A program made the translations under genes and the position numbers. The notes beneath the pieces were generated by a model, which saw nothing but the letters and a program-made list of their open reading frames with translations, made no database searches and was not told the origin of the DNA. From the NCBI RefSeq assembly GCF_008369325.1, contig NZ_VOBI01000004.1, positions 366,499-430,498 of the forward strand: DNA of 64,000 bases, written 5' to 3'. Every line of letters starts with the position of its first letter. Position 1 is the stretch's first letter. The stretch comes from Pseudomonas sp. ANT_H12B (GTDB lineage: Bacteria; Pseudomonadota; Gammaproteobacteria; Pseudomonadales; Pseudomonadaceae). Positions 26,460 through 34,358 of this stretch are shown in pieces.

Positions 26460-28031
26460 ATGCCCACTAAATCTATTTACGTCGCCATTGCGGCACCAGG
26501 CGCAGGGAAGACTCAAGCCGTAATCAACAAGATTCCAGGTTATATTAAGCACGGATGCAAAATTGTAATGGCACTTCCTACATTAAAATTAAATAATGAT
26601 ATTTCTAGCTCCATGAGCAAAGCGAAGCTAACCCCTCGGATCATCAACAGTGAACAGGACGAAGTTAAACACAATCAAACATCAGTAACCAAAGTGCTGA
26701 CCGAAGCTCTGATAAGTGGAAATGATTCTTTGATTATCATCACGCATGATTCACTGAGACGCGTAGATCCCAACCTTCTAAAACCCTACATTTTGATCAT
26801 TGACGAAGTGCCGTCGGTCATTGACATCAATCACTTTACTGTAAAGGCTTGGGATGCAATAACAATTTTTGCTGCAACTGATACGTTTAACAACCAACTG
26901 AAAATCAAGGATGAGCAGCTTGTTGCAATCAAGGAAAAGGTTAAGACCTATAAAGCATCTTTGACAAATAATGGATATGCTTCAACGTTATCCGGATTGG
27001 AACATAAAATTTATGATGCCATTCTGACCGGTAATATTGTTCATTATGATGTGGAAGATGGGGGAAAGATAACCTTCCACATCATTGTTGAACGGTCTAT
27101 CTTCCCCCAAATTGACCGAGCTCGGCGAACACACATTTTGGCAGCCAATATCGACGGAGGTATCTTCGACCTTTTTGCTAAGAAATTAGGGTACCGCTAC
27201 AAAAAGTCCGAGTTTACTCCTGAGTCACCCGGTTACATGTGCGATACTTATATTTACCCGATGCTGAATGGTCACTGGTCAAAACGTAAAGTATTAGGAA
27301 ATGAACAAGGCGACCAAAGTCATATCCACACCGGAACAAATGATCAGATTATTGATAAAATTTTTGAAACCGCACTACAGCACACTCCTAGCAGCAAACT
27401 GTTGATCGTACAAAATAAATGGGGGAAATTCAGCGAGCGTTATGCCCCGTCAAATTTGAAGGCAATGAAAAAAATTGATTTTCTTCAACTGGACTGCCGT
27501 GGCCTCAACTGCTATCAAGACAGTAATGCTGCACTTTTGTTATTTGGCGGAAATCCAAGTCCCAATGACAAGAGAAGCTTTAAAATGATCAGTGACAAGC
27601 ACAATATCAGCGTAGCGAGCCTTAATGATGCGTGGATCGTACAAAATAAATACGAGGCTAGCTTACAAGCTTTAACTCGAACTGCAATTCGGACTCGAGG
27701 CAATACGAGTTCCGTTTATTTTTACGTGCAAGATATGGCAGTCGCAAATTATCTAAAATCAACCTATATGACAAATGCAATCATTGACGATTGCCTTGCT
27801 TTAACCATCGAAAAACCAGATGGCAGGTCTAAAGTCTCACCCGACGAAAAAGCTAAAGCCGTAAACTTTATCAAACAAGCTTTAAACAAAGGCACCAAAC
27901 AAGCCGATATCAATAACGCCTTGGTGGAGCTTTGGAGCGTAGCAAAGAGAACTGCCCGTACATGGACAAAGAATGTACGCGAAAGCTTACCAGCCGAGCC
28001 TGTCGAAGGTCTTGAACGGTTCTTCGTATAA
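26460..28031 (+). CDS. Helicase-like P-loop ATPase of unknown role
   Basis: 523 residues, AT-rich gene. Walker A APGAGKTQ (residues 12-19) and Walker B LIIDEVPS (residues 112-119, DEVP in place of DEAD) are clear. THDSLRR just before it and the late segment ALTRTAIRTRGNTSSVYFYV suggest superfamily 2 motifs Ia/VI, as in origin-binding or phage DEAD-like helicases. The C-terminus (KQADINNALVELWSVAKRTARTW) looks like a helix-turn-helix. With the adjacent repeat-rich non-coding DNA it may be a replication or mobilisation protein; a defence helicase is also possible. I do not recognise a named family. Confidence 0.6.
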   Translation: MPTKSIYVAIAAPGAGKTQAVINKIPGYIKHGCKIVMALPTLKLNNDISSSMSKAKLTPRIINSEQDEVKHNQTSVTKVLTEALISGNDSLIIITHDSLRRVDPNLLKPYILIIDEVPSVIDINHFTVKAWDAITIFAATDTFNNQLKIKDEQLVAIKEKVKTYKASLTNNGYASTLSGLEHKIYDAILTGNIVHYDVEDGGKITFHIIVERSIFPQIDRARRTHILAANIDGGIFDLFAKKLGYRYKKSEFTPESPGYMCDTYIYPMLNGHWSKRKVLGNEQGDQSHIHTGTNDQIIDKIFETALQHTPSSKLLIVQNKWGKFSERYAPSNLKAMKKIDFLQLDCRGLNCYQDSNAALLLFGGNPSPNDKRSFKMISDKHNISVASLNDAWIVQNKYEASLQALTRTAIRTRGNTSSVYFYVQDMAVANYLKSTYMTNAIIDDCLALTIEKPDGRSKVSPDEKAKAVNFIKQALNKGTKQADINNALVELWSVAKRTARTWTKNVRESLPAEPVEGLERFFV

Positions 28032-29104
28032 TACTGATTCCGCCCTGTGAAAGCTGGGCGGCTAGTCTGCATAAAACGGCCGCAATCCTAAGAATACTTC
28101 TTAGAGATATAGCCGCTTATAAAATCTTCAAAGCCTTTAAGCTTCTAAAAATCTAAAAGCTTTAAGTTTTTCTAGAGCTCTATTAGCCATAACAATCGAA
28201 GACCAAATTAGAAGGCACGAAGTGCGTTCTCCGTGCGAAGCGCGGCTATCCAAACCCATGAACACTATGATAGCTCTAGACCTAGAAACAACTAGAACTG
28301 GATAATCTCAGCCTTCGGCTTCGAACCTTAAATATTATCAACGACACTAGTCGCTATTGAATCATTTAAAAATCAAAGATACGCATCAGTTCATGTTTAT
28401 TCTCTGAGCCCGTACCGGGCACACTCGCGAGCTCGTGTAATCAAACCTAATAGAACATAACCCTAGAGATTTTATATGATGCTTTAAAAGCATAGATCTT
28501 TAATAAACACATCCGTTTCCATCGCCCCTGGCGCTTCATCGGGTATGAATCAGGAGTTCCGCATCAAACGCTATGCAATTTGAGTAAAATTACAACCAGT
28601 ATAAAATAACAGGAAATATTAATGTAAAATGTTTTCTTGTTATTTTTAATGTCACGACATTCGCTGGCCACAGCCTATGAACCTAAGGACAAGTAACAGA
28701 ACCGTCAAACCAATGCGCCAAAACACGCCATTTAGAGGCATTTCTTTAAACAACAGTATGATAGAGCGACCAGACCACATAGCACTGGCCTTATGTGCCT
28801 TTTTATATTTCGAGCTGAGTAATTCCATCCTATGACCTAATAAATTGGGGGCATCCTAGAGGACGCAATACAACAGACCAAATAACCTTCACAAATAAAT
28901 TCGCATGAAAAGCCCCTGAAAACGGGGCTTACAACATTAATTTTTATCCTACCTTAAAACTTAACCAAACTTAACCAAACTTATAAAGAATGTGAAGCGA
29001 CGATATCAAGGCACTGTTGAAGCACCTCGAGCCTCAGAACGGTTTAGGCCTGCATAAGTTCGCTCGATCTGCGTCGATCGGCTGCGACGCCCACACCCAA
29101 AGTA
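28032..29104. other. AT-rich, gene-poor region rich in small hairpins and short repeats
   Basis: More than 1 kb without a credible gene. It contains GCAC-GAA-GTGC and GTGC-GAA-GCGC in tandem (about 28215-28246), AGCC-TTC-GGCT (about 28311), GCCCG-TAC-CGGGC (28408-28420) followed by overlapping palindromes CTCGCGAG/CGAGCTCG (28424-28435), and CTTAACCAAACTTAACCAAACTTA (about 28959-28982). Candidate roles: origin or transfer region serving the helicase-like gene, or a structured RNA. No tRNA, CRISPR or reverse transcriptase seen. Confidence 0.5.
28909..28945 (+). terminator. Intrinsic terminator in the gene-poor region
   Basis: AAGCCCC-TGAAAA-CGGGGCTT followed by ACAACATTAATTTTT. Implies a plus-strand transcript arriving from the region to its left. 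Confidence 0.6.
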
Positions 29105-29203
29105 CAGGAATTAAAATCCAAGGGGTTCGTCCAATCAGCCACAGCATCTGACCTAGGAGTCAGTCTAAGCAATGTCAAAAGGTTGTGTAACAAGGCTGGA
29201 TAA
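29105..29203 (+). pseudogene. Remnant of a recombinase-type helix-turn-helix
   Basis: A 33-codon frame (starting QELKSKGFVQ, ending in a stop) contains SATASDLGVSLSNVKRLCNK, which resembles the DNA-binding tail of serine resolvases such as the one at 31975. No start codon or catalytic domain precedes it. Short, so the call is tentative. Confidence 0.35.
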
Positions 29204-29390
29204 AACCTAATCTAACCTACCTTACCTACCTAAAATTTGATATCCCCCAATTTTAGGGGCTGAAGCCCTATTTGGATCCCCGTGGCCTGATTGGAACTAG
29301 GCTCTAAGTTAGAAGCTTAAAAAAAGCGCCACCATTTAGCCATAATTCAGTTTTTTCCATTAGACTCGTTTTTTTGGATACCGTGAGAAT

Positions 29391-30410
29391 ATGGAAGTGG
29401 GCCAATCATTCGTAGACAAGAGTTGGAATTGCTATGCACGTTCGTTGCTTCTGGGGCTTTGCCTCATGCAGACGGCGCTCTATACGCATGCTTCGCAGGA
29501 TCTAATCGAAAACAAGAGTATGGGCGAAAACGGCGATACCTCTGCCCAAACGCTGTTCGATTCCAGAGAAAGTGCCGAGGCGGAAGCTAAGGCAAAGGCC
29601 GCAGAATATGCCAAGGCTCGGATGGTAGAAGATGTTAAAACTATCAAACAGCTAAAGGCTATAGAAAATGCCAATAACTTGAAGTATTCAGGGGGGCTAT
29701 CAGAAGCACTACAAAACAACAAAGATAAGGGGTTAGACTGGTTCAAGAACAAGCTGTTCAAGCTAGACAAAGCCTCTGTTATCACCATGTGCGATCCAGG
29801 CATATGCTACGTTGTCGCATTTAGTGGGTTATCGGGTCTTGGAATAACCTCAGAAAACGGAGACTTCAACGGTCGACAGCTGCAAGGGCAGCTCGTACGT
29901 GTTATTGGCACGGACCGGTTCGGAAATATTGTGGTAACTAGATTAACCACAAATGATAAACCCTCGCAAAATTCACGCCCAGCGAAACATGTGGAGGAAG
30001 TGCGACAACTACCTATAGCTACAAACAAACCTGAGCGTCAGCCTATAGACGAAACTTTACGTCAGGTTTTAGCCGAACCTGAACGTCAGCAGGCATCGGA
30101 CGATGGTGGTGAAGAAGTTACGGGCACTTTCGAAGATCTGATTCTTGCTCGGGCATCAGAAGGCTGGGCTCGCCCACCGTCAGCAAAGAAAGGCATGAAG
30201 GTCGTACTACAGATCAATATGTTACCGGATGGCTCAATGAAGTCAGTCAGTGTAGCCAGGTCCAGTGGAGATACTCCATACGATAACTCGGCGGTGGCTG
30301 CTGTCAAAAACGTCGGTCGATTGCCAGAAATGCAGGGGCTTAGGCCTAGTGATTTCCAACAGTACAGTTCATTCAGGATGACGGTAACGCCTGATGATCT
30401 AGCCTTGTAA
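29391..30410 (+). CDS. TonB/TolA C-terminal-domain envelope protein
   Basis: 339 residues. An N-terminal hydrophobic segment (about 17-35, ARSLLLGLCLMQTALYTHA) acts as signal or anchor, followed by an Ala/Glu/Lys-rich helix (AEAEAKAKAAEYAKARM) and a middle region with two PERQ-type units. The C-terminal 80 residues (WARPPSAKKGMKVVLQINML ... GSMKSVSVARSSGDTPYDNS) match the TonB/TolA C-terminal fold. TolA-like proteins span the envelope and are receptors for colicins and filamentous phages, so an island copy could affect phage entry; that role is speculative. Confidence 0.7.
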   Translation: MEVGQSFVDKSWNCYARSLLLGLCLMQTALYTHASQDLIENKSMGENGDTSAQTLFDSRESAEAEAKAKAAEYAKARMVEDVKTIKQLKAIENANNLKYSGGLSEALQNNKDKGLDWFKNKLFKLDKASVITMCDPGICYVVAFSGLSGLGITSENGDFNGRQLQGQLVRVIGTDRFGNIVVTRLTTNDKPSQNSRPAKHVEEVRQLPIATNKPERQPIDETLRQVLAEPERQQASDDGGEEVTGTFEDLILARASEGWARPPSAKKGMKVVLQINMLPDGSMKSVSVARSSGDTPYDNSAVAAVKNVGRLPEMQGLRPSDFQQYSSFRMTVTPDDLAL

Positions 30411-30605
30411 TCAATGGGGCCCAGCATGCACGTGAGGTGCGTTGAGGATGCGTGATATGCGCGTCTTCGATGCTGGGGTCACCATAGCCAAATATTCACT
30501 ACTCAGCCCCGAGCGTCATTCCGCAGTGGGCTTGGACTATTAAAACTCTTCTTGCTCGATCCCGGCAGCCCACATTCGATCACCACCCATTCAAGGATGA
30601 CCACC

Positions 30606-30821
30606 ATGCCAGACAACACAGATGCCGACATCGCCACAGCGGACGTACTGACCTTGCTACTGCACAACCAGCACGCACTAGCCGCAGCAATTGAAGAAGT
30701 CGCCTTGTGGGCAAGGTCAACTGGTTCGCCCGAAGCACATAACAACGCCATCACGGCGCTGGATACACTCGACACAAATGCCTCGGCCATCACCGCTGGG
30801 ATTCTCAAGTTGAGGCAATAA
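30606..30821 (+). CDS. Small acidic protein of unknown function
   Basis: 71 residues, strongly acidic and alpha-helical (DVLTLLLHNQHALAAAIEEV), no known domain. ATG 30606 is preceded by AAGGATGACCACC; an ATG at 30600 in the same frame is possible. A degraded relative of its C-terminus (DTNAQAITDAIMRIRL) lies at 39190-39249, so the gene belongs to a repeated island module. Confidence 0.6.
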   Translation: MPDNTDADIATADVLTLLLHNQHALAAAIEEVALWARSTGSPEAHNNAITALDTLDTNASAITAGILKLRQ

Positions 30822-30949
30822 CCGCTATCAAAGACGCCTAGGATCAAGGAAATAGCCATTGTGGTGTTCGAATAAAGCTCCCGTCTCCCTCACCTCCAAG
30901 CCCTGATTAAGCTGGGGTAATATGCTCACCAGGAAGCCAGGAGTAATTT

Positions 30950-31645
30950 ATGGATAGCAAGCAGGCGATAGAACTTGGCGCTAAGGTCATAGCAATACAG
31001 ACATTAATGATCGCGTTTGCCACCGATGGCCGGACCGCTACTCAATCTGCCGAATACCGGGAGCTCTATGCGGAGGTGACGATTGATCTGGAAGAAGCGA
31101 AATATGCGAATCCCAACCCGCACAAATCTCTCGAAGTCTTCATGGCATTTTGCAAGCTCCAGGTAATGAGCACATATGCTAGTCGGCGTGTCTACGTGCA
31201 GGAACTCTATGCAGATGTCTTGCTCGACCTAAAACGGATACAACGACACGCGCCATCATCTAGGAATTGGGCCAAGGCAAATGAAGCGTTGGCCAACGAA
31301 CTGACGCCAATCCGTGCGCAATGGCTAAAGGCGAAGAACTTCATCTACTCAGCAACGCCTGACTTCGAAAACTCCATAAAGGAGTCAATCAGCTCCGTTG
31401 AATCAAGCCTCATGGTGCTTCTGAATGAGCCGAACGGAACGCTCGGCAAGATTATCAGACAAGCAAAGCTCGACGCTGATATTGAACGCTTGATTACCCA
31501 AGCCTACGGCTATGCGAGTAACAAAGATTTCGTTAGGCACGGTGGCACAATCGAGTCAGGGCTTTCAAAGGCTGAAGCAGAATTTTTCCTTGAGTTCGCA
31601 GCAACATCCATCGTCTACATCACTAATCGGCTAAAAAAGGAGTGA
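30950..31645 (+). CDS. Hypothetical protein, largely helical
   Basis: 231 residues without signal peptide or membrane segments; predicted mostly alpha-helical from its Leu/Ala/Glu/Lys pattern (YRELYAEVTIDLEEAKYANP). I recognise no family. It ends four bases before the left copy of the 43-bp diverged repeat and is followed by the resolvase gene. Likely island cargo. Confidence 0.6.
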   Translation: MDSKQAIELGAKVIAIQTLMIAFATDGRTATQSAEYRELYAEVTIDLEEAKYANPNPHKSLEVFMAFCKLQVMSTYASRRVYVQELYADVLLDLKRIQRHAPSSRNWAKANEALANELTPIRAQWLKAKNFIYSATPDFENSIKESISSVESSLMVLLNEPNGTLGKIIRQAKLDADIERLITQAYGYASNKDFVRHGGTIESGLSKAEAEFFLEFAATSIVYITNRLKKE

Positions 31646-31648
31646 CAC

Positions 31649-31691
31649 GGGGGGGACCGACTACGTGCTCTCAGAAAGGGCTAAAGGGGCT
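31649..31691. repeat. Left copy of a 43-bp diverged direct repeat
   Basis: Seven G followed by ACCGACTAC, then six differences, then CTAAAGGGGCT: 37 of 43 bases match 38973-39015, with weaker similarity running on for about 50 bp. Bounds a module carrying the resolvase and the defence-like operon. Confidence 0.7.
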
Positions 31692-31892
31692 AAATCGATC
31701 CACCTTATTGGTATTGTCGGATCAAAAAAATCGCCGTGCATATTTTTTGCGTCCCGAGGTTTTCGGGCTGCGAAATTTAAGTACAACACCTACGTACAAT
31801 GCAGAAACGAAAAAACAAAGTGTCCACGTACCTATGCAAGTAGAGCATCATTAAACGACCGTTAAACGATACGCTCCAGACAGGCGCCATTA

Positions 31893-31960
31893 GGTATCAT
31901 TTAAATATCGTTTACGATTTTATGATACCGCGTTACAGTGATACCACCTTAAGCGATACC
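31893..31960. promoter_or_regulatory. res-like site upstream of the resolvase
   Basis: Perfect inverted repeat GGTATCAT ... ATGATACC (31893-31900 and 31922-31929), then GTGATACC (31938-31945) and GCGATACC (31953-31960). Repeated GATACC half-sites directly before a serine resolvase gene are typical of resolution sites, which also autoregulate the gene. Confidence 0.6.
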
Positions 31961-31974
31961 AAGGAGTCACCGTA

Positions 31975-32544
31975 ATGTCCCGCACCTTCCTGTACTGCCG
32001 TGTCAGCACCTCGACTCAGTTCACAGAGAATCAAGTACAAGAAGTGAAAGCGGCAGGCTTCGAAGTGCAAGCGAGCCGGGTAGTAGAAGAAACCATCTCA
32101 GGCAGTATCGCCGCCAACGAGCGCCCCGGCTTTCGGAAACTGGTGGAACGCATGGAGTCGTCAGACGTGCTGATCGTTACCAAACTGGACCGATTGGGCC
32201 GTAACGCGATGGATGTCCGTCAAACTGTTGAGCATCTTGCAACCACAGGTATCCGTGTCCACTGCCTCGCCCTTGGCGGCGTAGACCTAACCAGTGCAGC
32301 AGGCAAGATGACAATGCAGGTGCTGGGGGCTGTCGCTGAGTTCGAACGTGACCTCCTGATCGAACGTACTCAACAAGGTTTGATGCGTGCCAAGGCTGAA
32401 GGCAAAAAGCTAGGGCGTCCAGAAGCCAATGGCACCACTGCATCAGTACAGCGCCTGAAAGCACAGGAGAAGACACAAGCGCAGGTTGCGGCTGAACTCA
32501 CGCTCGGTATCGCCACCGTCAAACGCCATTGGAATAAAACATGA
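31975..32544 (+). CDS. Serine recombinase (resolvase/invertase family)
   Basis: 189 residues. The catalytic domain has nucleophile Ser11 in [21 protein letters not shown], and the E-helix signature [17 protein letters not shown]-terminal helix-turn-helix ([20 protein letters not shown]) binds DNA. Strong ribosome site AAGGAG. The size and domain order are those of Tn3-type resolvases and DNA invertases. Decayed relatives occur at 42634 and, as HTH scraps, at 29105 and 41320. Confidence 0.93.
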   Translation: MSRTFLYCRVSTSTQFTENQVQEVKAAGFEVQASRVVEETISGSIAANERPGFRKLVERMESSDVLIVTKLDRLGRNAMDVRQTVEHLATTGIRVHCLALGGVDLTSAAGKMTMQVLGAVAEFERDLLIERTQQGLMRAKAEGKKLGRPEANGTTASVQRLKAQEKTQAQVAAELTLGIATVKRHWNKT

Positions 32545-32563
32545 TCGACTCTATTTCGGGCCG

Positions 32564-32588
32564 TTTAGCGGGTATTCTCCGCGCTAAA
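32564..32588. other. Hairpin between resolvase and defence operon
   Basis: TTTAGCG ... CGCTAAA with an 11-base loop in the 180-bp gap between convergent genes. No T-run, so termination is uncertain; may reduce read-through. Confidence 0.4.
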
Positions 32589-32724
32589 GCTTGAATAAGA
32601 TCGTGGCTGATCGCACAAACTACGTTGTAGTTCAAATCAGCCAAGACATCCAACATAAAAAATTTGCCTATTCCTATCTGCTCCATAATTTGGCGCATTT
32701 CGCCAGCTATAAAAATCATCCAGT

Positions 32725-33894
32725 TTACGTAAAGTAATACCAAATTGACGCTAGACCTGCGGAAATTATCACCAAGGGCAAACAGGTTCCGACAAAAGCA
32801 AATGTTTTCTCGAAAAACATATGAACAATATTAGATTCTCCCCGCTCATCGTGCGACTTCACTGGGTCTTCAGAGAACAGGGGGAGCCAGTTACTTTCCA
32901 TAAAGTCGTCCCCTCTAAAATATAAATCATGCCCTCCTTTGAAAAATCTATTTATAAATCGATCGGTATGAAAACCATAAAAACCTGTTTTACCCGCCAT
33001 CCCGGTTTTAGGTATAAATGCTTCACTAAGCCAAAGCACATAATCATGTGTCCCGCAATCATTTATAACTTTCATTCCCGGAAAAGCTTTAATAAACCCC
33101 CAGTCGAAGTTTGACTTTAGAACGCTGCCACTTAGCACGAGTTTATCAATAACAGGTAGATTGCTCTCCTTTGACAACTCCCTCAATGCATGTGCTGCTA
33201 AATAGGTGCCAAAGCTATGAGAAAAAATAACCAATTTTTTCTCGCCGCTTTCGGAAAACAATACCTTTAATTTTTCCTTCAGCCGAAATACCTCTCGTCG
33301 CTGAAAAAAAGGAACCATAAAAAAGAAGACCGGAAAATACCCATACTTATAACTCTGAAACTCGATGAACCCGGCATTAGCCTGCGTCAAGGCCTTTAGC
33401 CTAGACTGCCAATGACCAAAAGTCCGGATACCATGTACGGTAATGGCGAAGACGTTTACGCCCTCAGACCCACGAGCATATTTTGAAGAACGAGTATAAT
33501 TAATGGCATGCGAAAGTTTTTCCTGCCAATCCGTATAACCTGTTTGCACCTCAATAACGACTAAGCAAAGCTTTTCAAACTCCGCCTTAAAAGAGCTTAT
33601 ATCATCAATATAAGCTGTGATGCCTATTATTTTTTCTGGTTTTCTTACCCTTGCTGAACTATTGATATAGTTGAGTAACCAAATACCATTTTTCCACATT
33701 GGCTGATCGTGTTGGCGCCGTGGAAGTACAACATCTAGAAGAAGCACATCAAAATATGAATCTGTCATCTTGACTCTAGCATCATTGACGCTAGACACAC
33801 TTACAACATCCTCTTCTACGAACCCAAGCTCACAAAGCCATTCAGTAAGGCGTTGCGATCTAACAGCATCATCATCAACCAATAATATTTTCAT
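32725..33894 (-). CDS. Receiver + alpha/beta hydrolase + membrane helix: Detocs-type effector (DtcC-like, hydrolase variant)
   Basis: 389 residues; start 33894 (MKILLVDDDAVR) overlaps the previous stop in ATGA. Residues 1-125 form a receiver: acidic pocket DDD (7-9), phospho-acceptor Asp54 in LLLDVVLP, Thr in IGITAY. Residues 145-340 look like an alpha/beta hydrolase: VHGIRTFGHW (oxyanion region, His154), nucleophile elbow SHSFG with Ser227, candidate Asp284 and His322 (GGHDLYF). A hydrophobic C-terminal helix (about 364-388, CLPLVIISAGLASIWYY) would anchor it in a membrane. In Detocs the third protein is a receiver fused to an ATP nucleosidase; here a lipase/esterase-like domain takes that place, suggesting membrane-damaging abortive infection. 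Activity is inferred. Confidence 0.78.
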   Translation of the reverse strand: MKILLVDDDAVRSQRLTEWLCELGFVEEDVVSVSSVNDARVKMTDSYFDVLLLDVVLPRRQHDQPMWKNGIWLLNYINSSARVRKPEKIIGITAYIDDISSFKAEFEKLCLVVIEVQTGYTDWQEKLSHAINYTRSSKYARGSEGVNVFAITVHGIRTFGHWQSRLKALTQANAGFIEFQSYKYGYFPVFFFMVPFFQRREVFRLKEKLKVLFSESGEKKLVIFSHSFGTYLAAHALRELSKESNLPVIDKLVLSGSVLKSNFDWGFIKAFPGMKVINDCGTHDYVLWLSEAFIPKTGMAGKTGFYGFHTDRFINRFFKGGHDLYFRGDDFMESNWLPLFSEDPVKSHDERGESNIVHMFFEKTFAFVGTCLPLVIISAGLASIWYYFT

Positions 33895-34358
33895 GTTTTT
33901 TTCTTTTCGGCTTTTTTTAGTGCTGATGTAAGCTGATCTTTCCAAATTGTTTTTGAGCCATCGTAATAAATCAGATCAACAAAATTATCACCACACTCAG
34001 ACATTAATAACGCTCTCAACTCAGATAGAGATAGAGAAAGCCCCCCTTCACTAAAAGCATCATACTGCGTTATAAAAAGAATATCTGAATCACTTTGACG
34101 GCGTAAAAGTTTACGGGCAATTTCGCGTCCACCAAACATTCGATTTCGACCACCAGATTCAGCCCCCACCCGATCGTAAGTAGGAAGGCCAATATCTAAT
34201 ACAACTAGACCATAGTTATTTTCAAGTACTTTCTTAGATCCAGAAGTAAAAGAATGAGCCTCTTCAATCACGATGCTCGACGAGAATAAAATAATATGAT
34301 CCATGATTTTTTGACGTTTGTAGTTGTTATCCTCAACCAACAAGATCGACAGACTCAT
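33891..34358 (-). CDS. Stand-alone response-regulator receiver (DtcB-like)
   Basis: 155 residues with only a receiver domain: Glu9-Asp10 in LVEDNNYKR, phospho-acceptor Asp55 in VVLDIGLP, Thr in LFITQY, and a Lys-rich tail. There is no output domain. It overlaps the kinase gene by 26 bp and the effector gene by 4 bp, so the three are translationally coupled. In Detocs the single-domain receiver is reported to buffer phosphoryl flow from the kinase and prevent accidental triggering; that role is inferred here from architecture. Confidence 0.85.
   Translation of the reverse strand: MSLSILLVEDNNYKRQKIMDHIILFSSSIVIEEAHSFTSGSKKVLENNYGLVVLDIGLPTYDRVGAESGGRNRMFGGREIARKLLRRQSDSDILFITQYDAFSEGGLSLSLSELRALLMSECGDNFVDLIYYDGSKTIWKDQLTSALKKAEKKKT

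Noticed and set aside
28180..28440. Hairpin cluster as a retron msr-msd or CRISPR-like array
   Set aside because: No reverse transcriptase or cas gene in the window, and the hairpins are not regularly spaced repeats.
31642..31865. Two overlapping frames of 66-70 codons through the left 43-bp repeat
   Set aside because: Overlap in different frames, no ribosome site, composition not protein-like.
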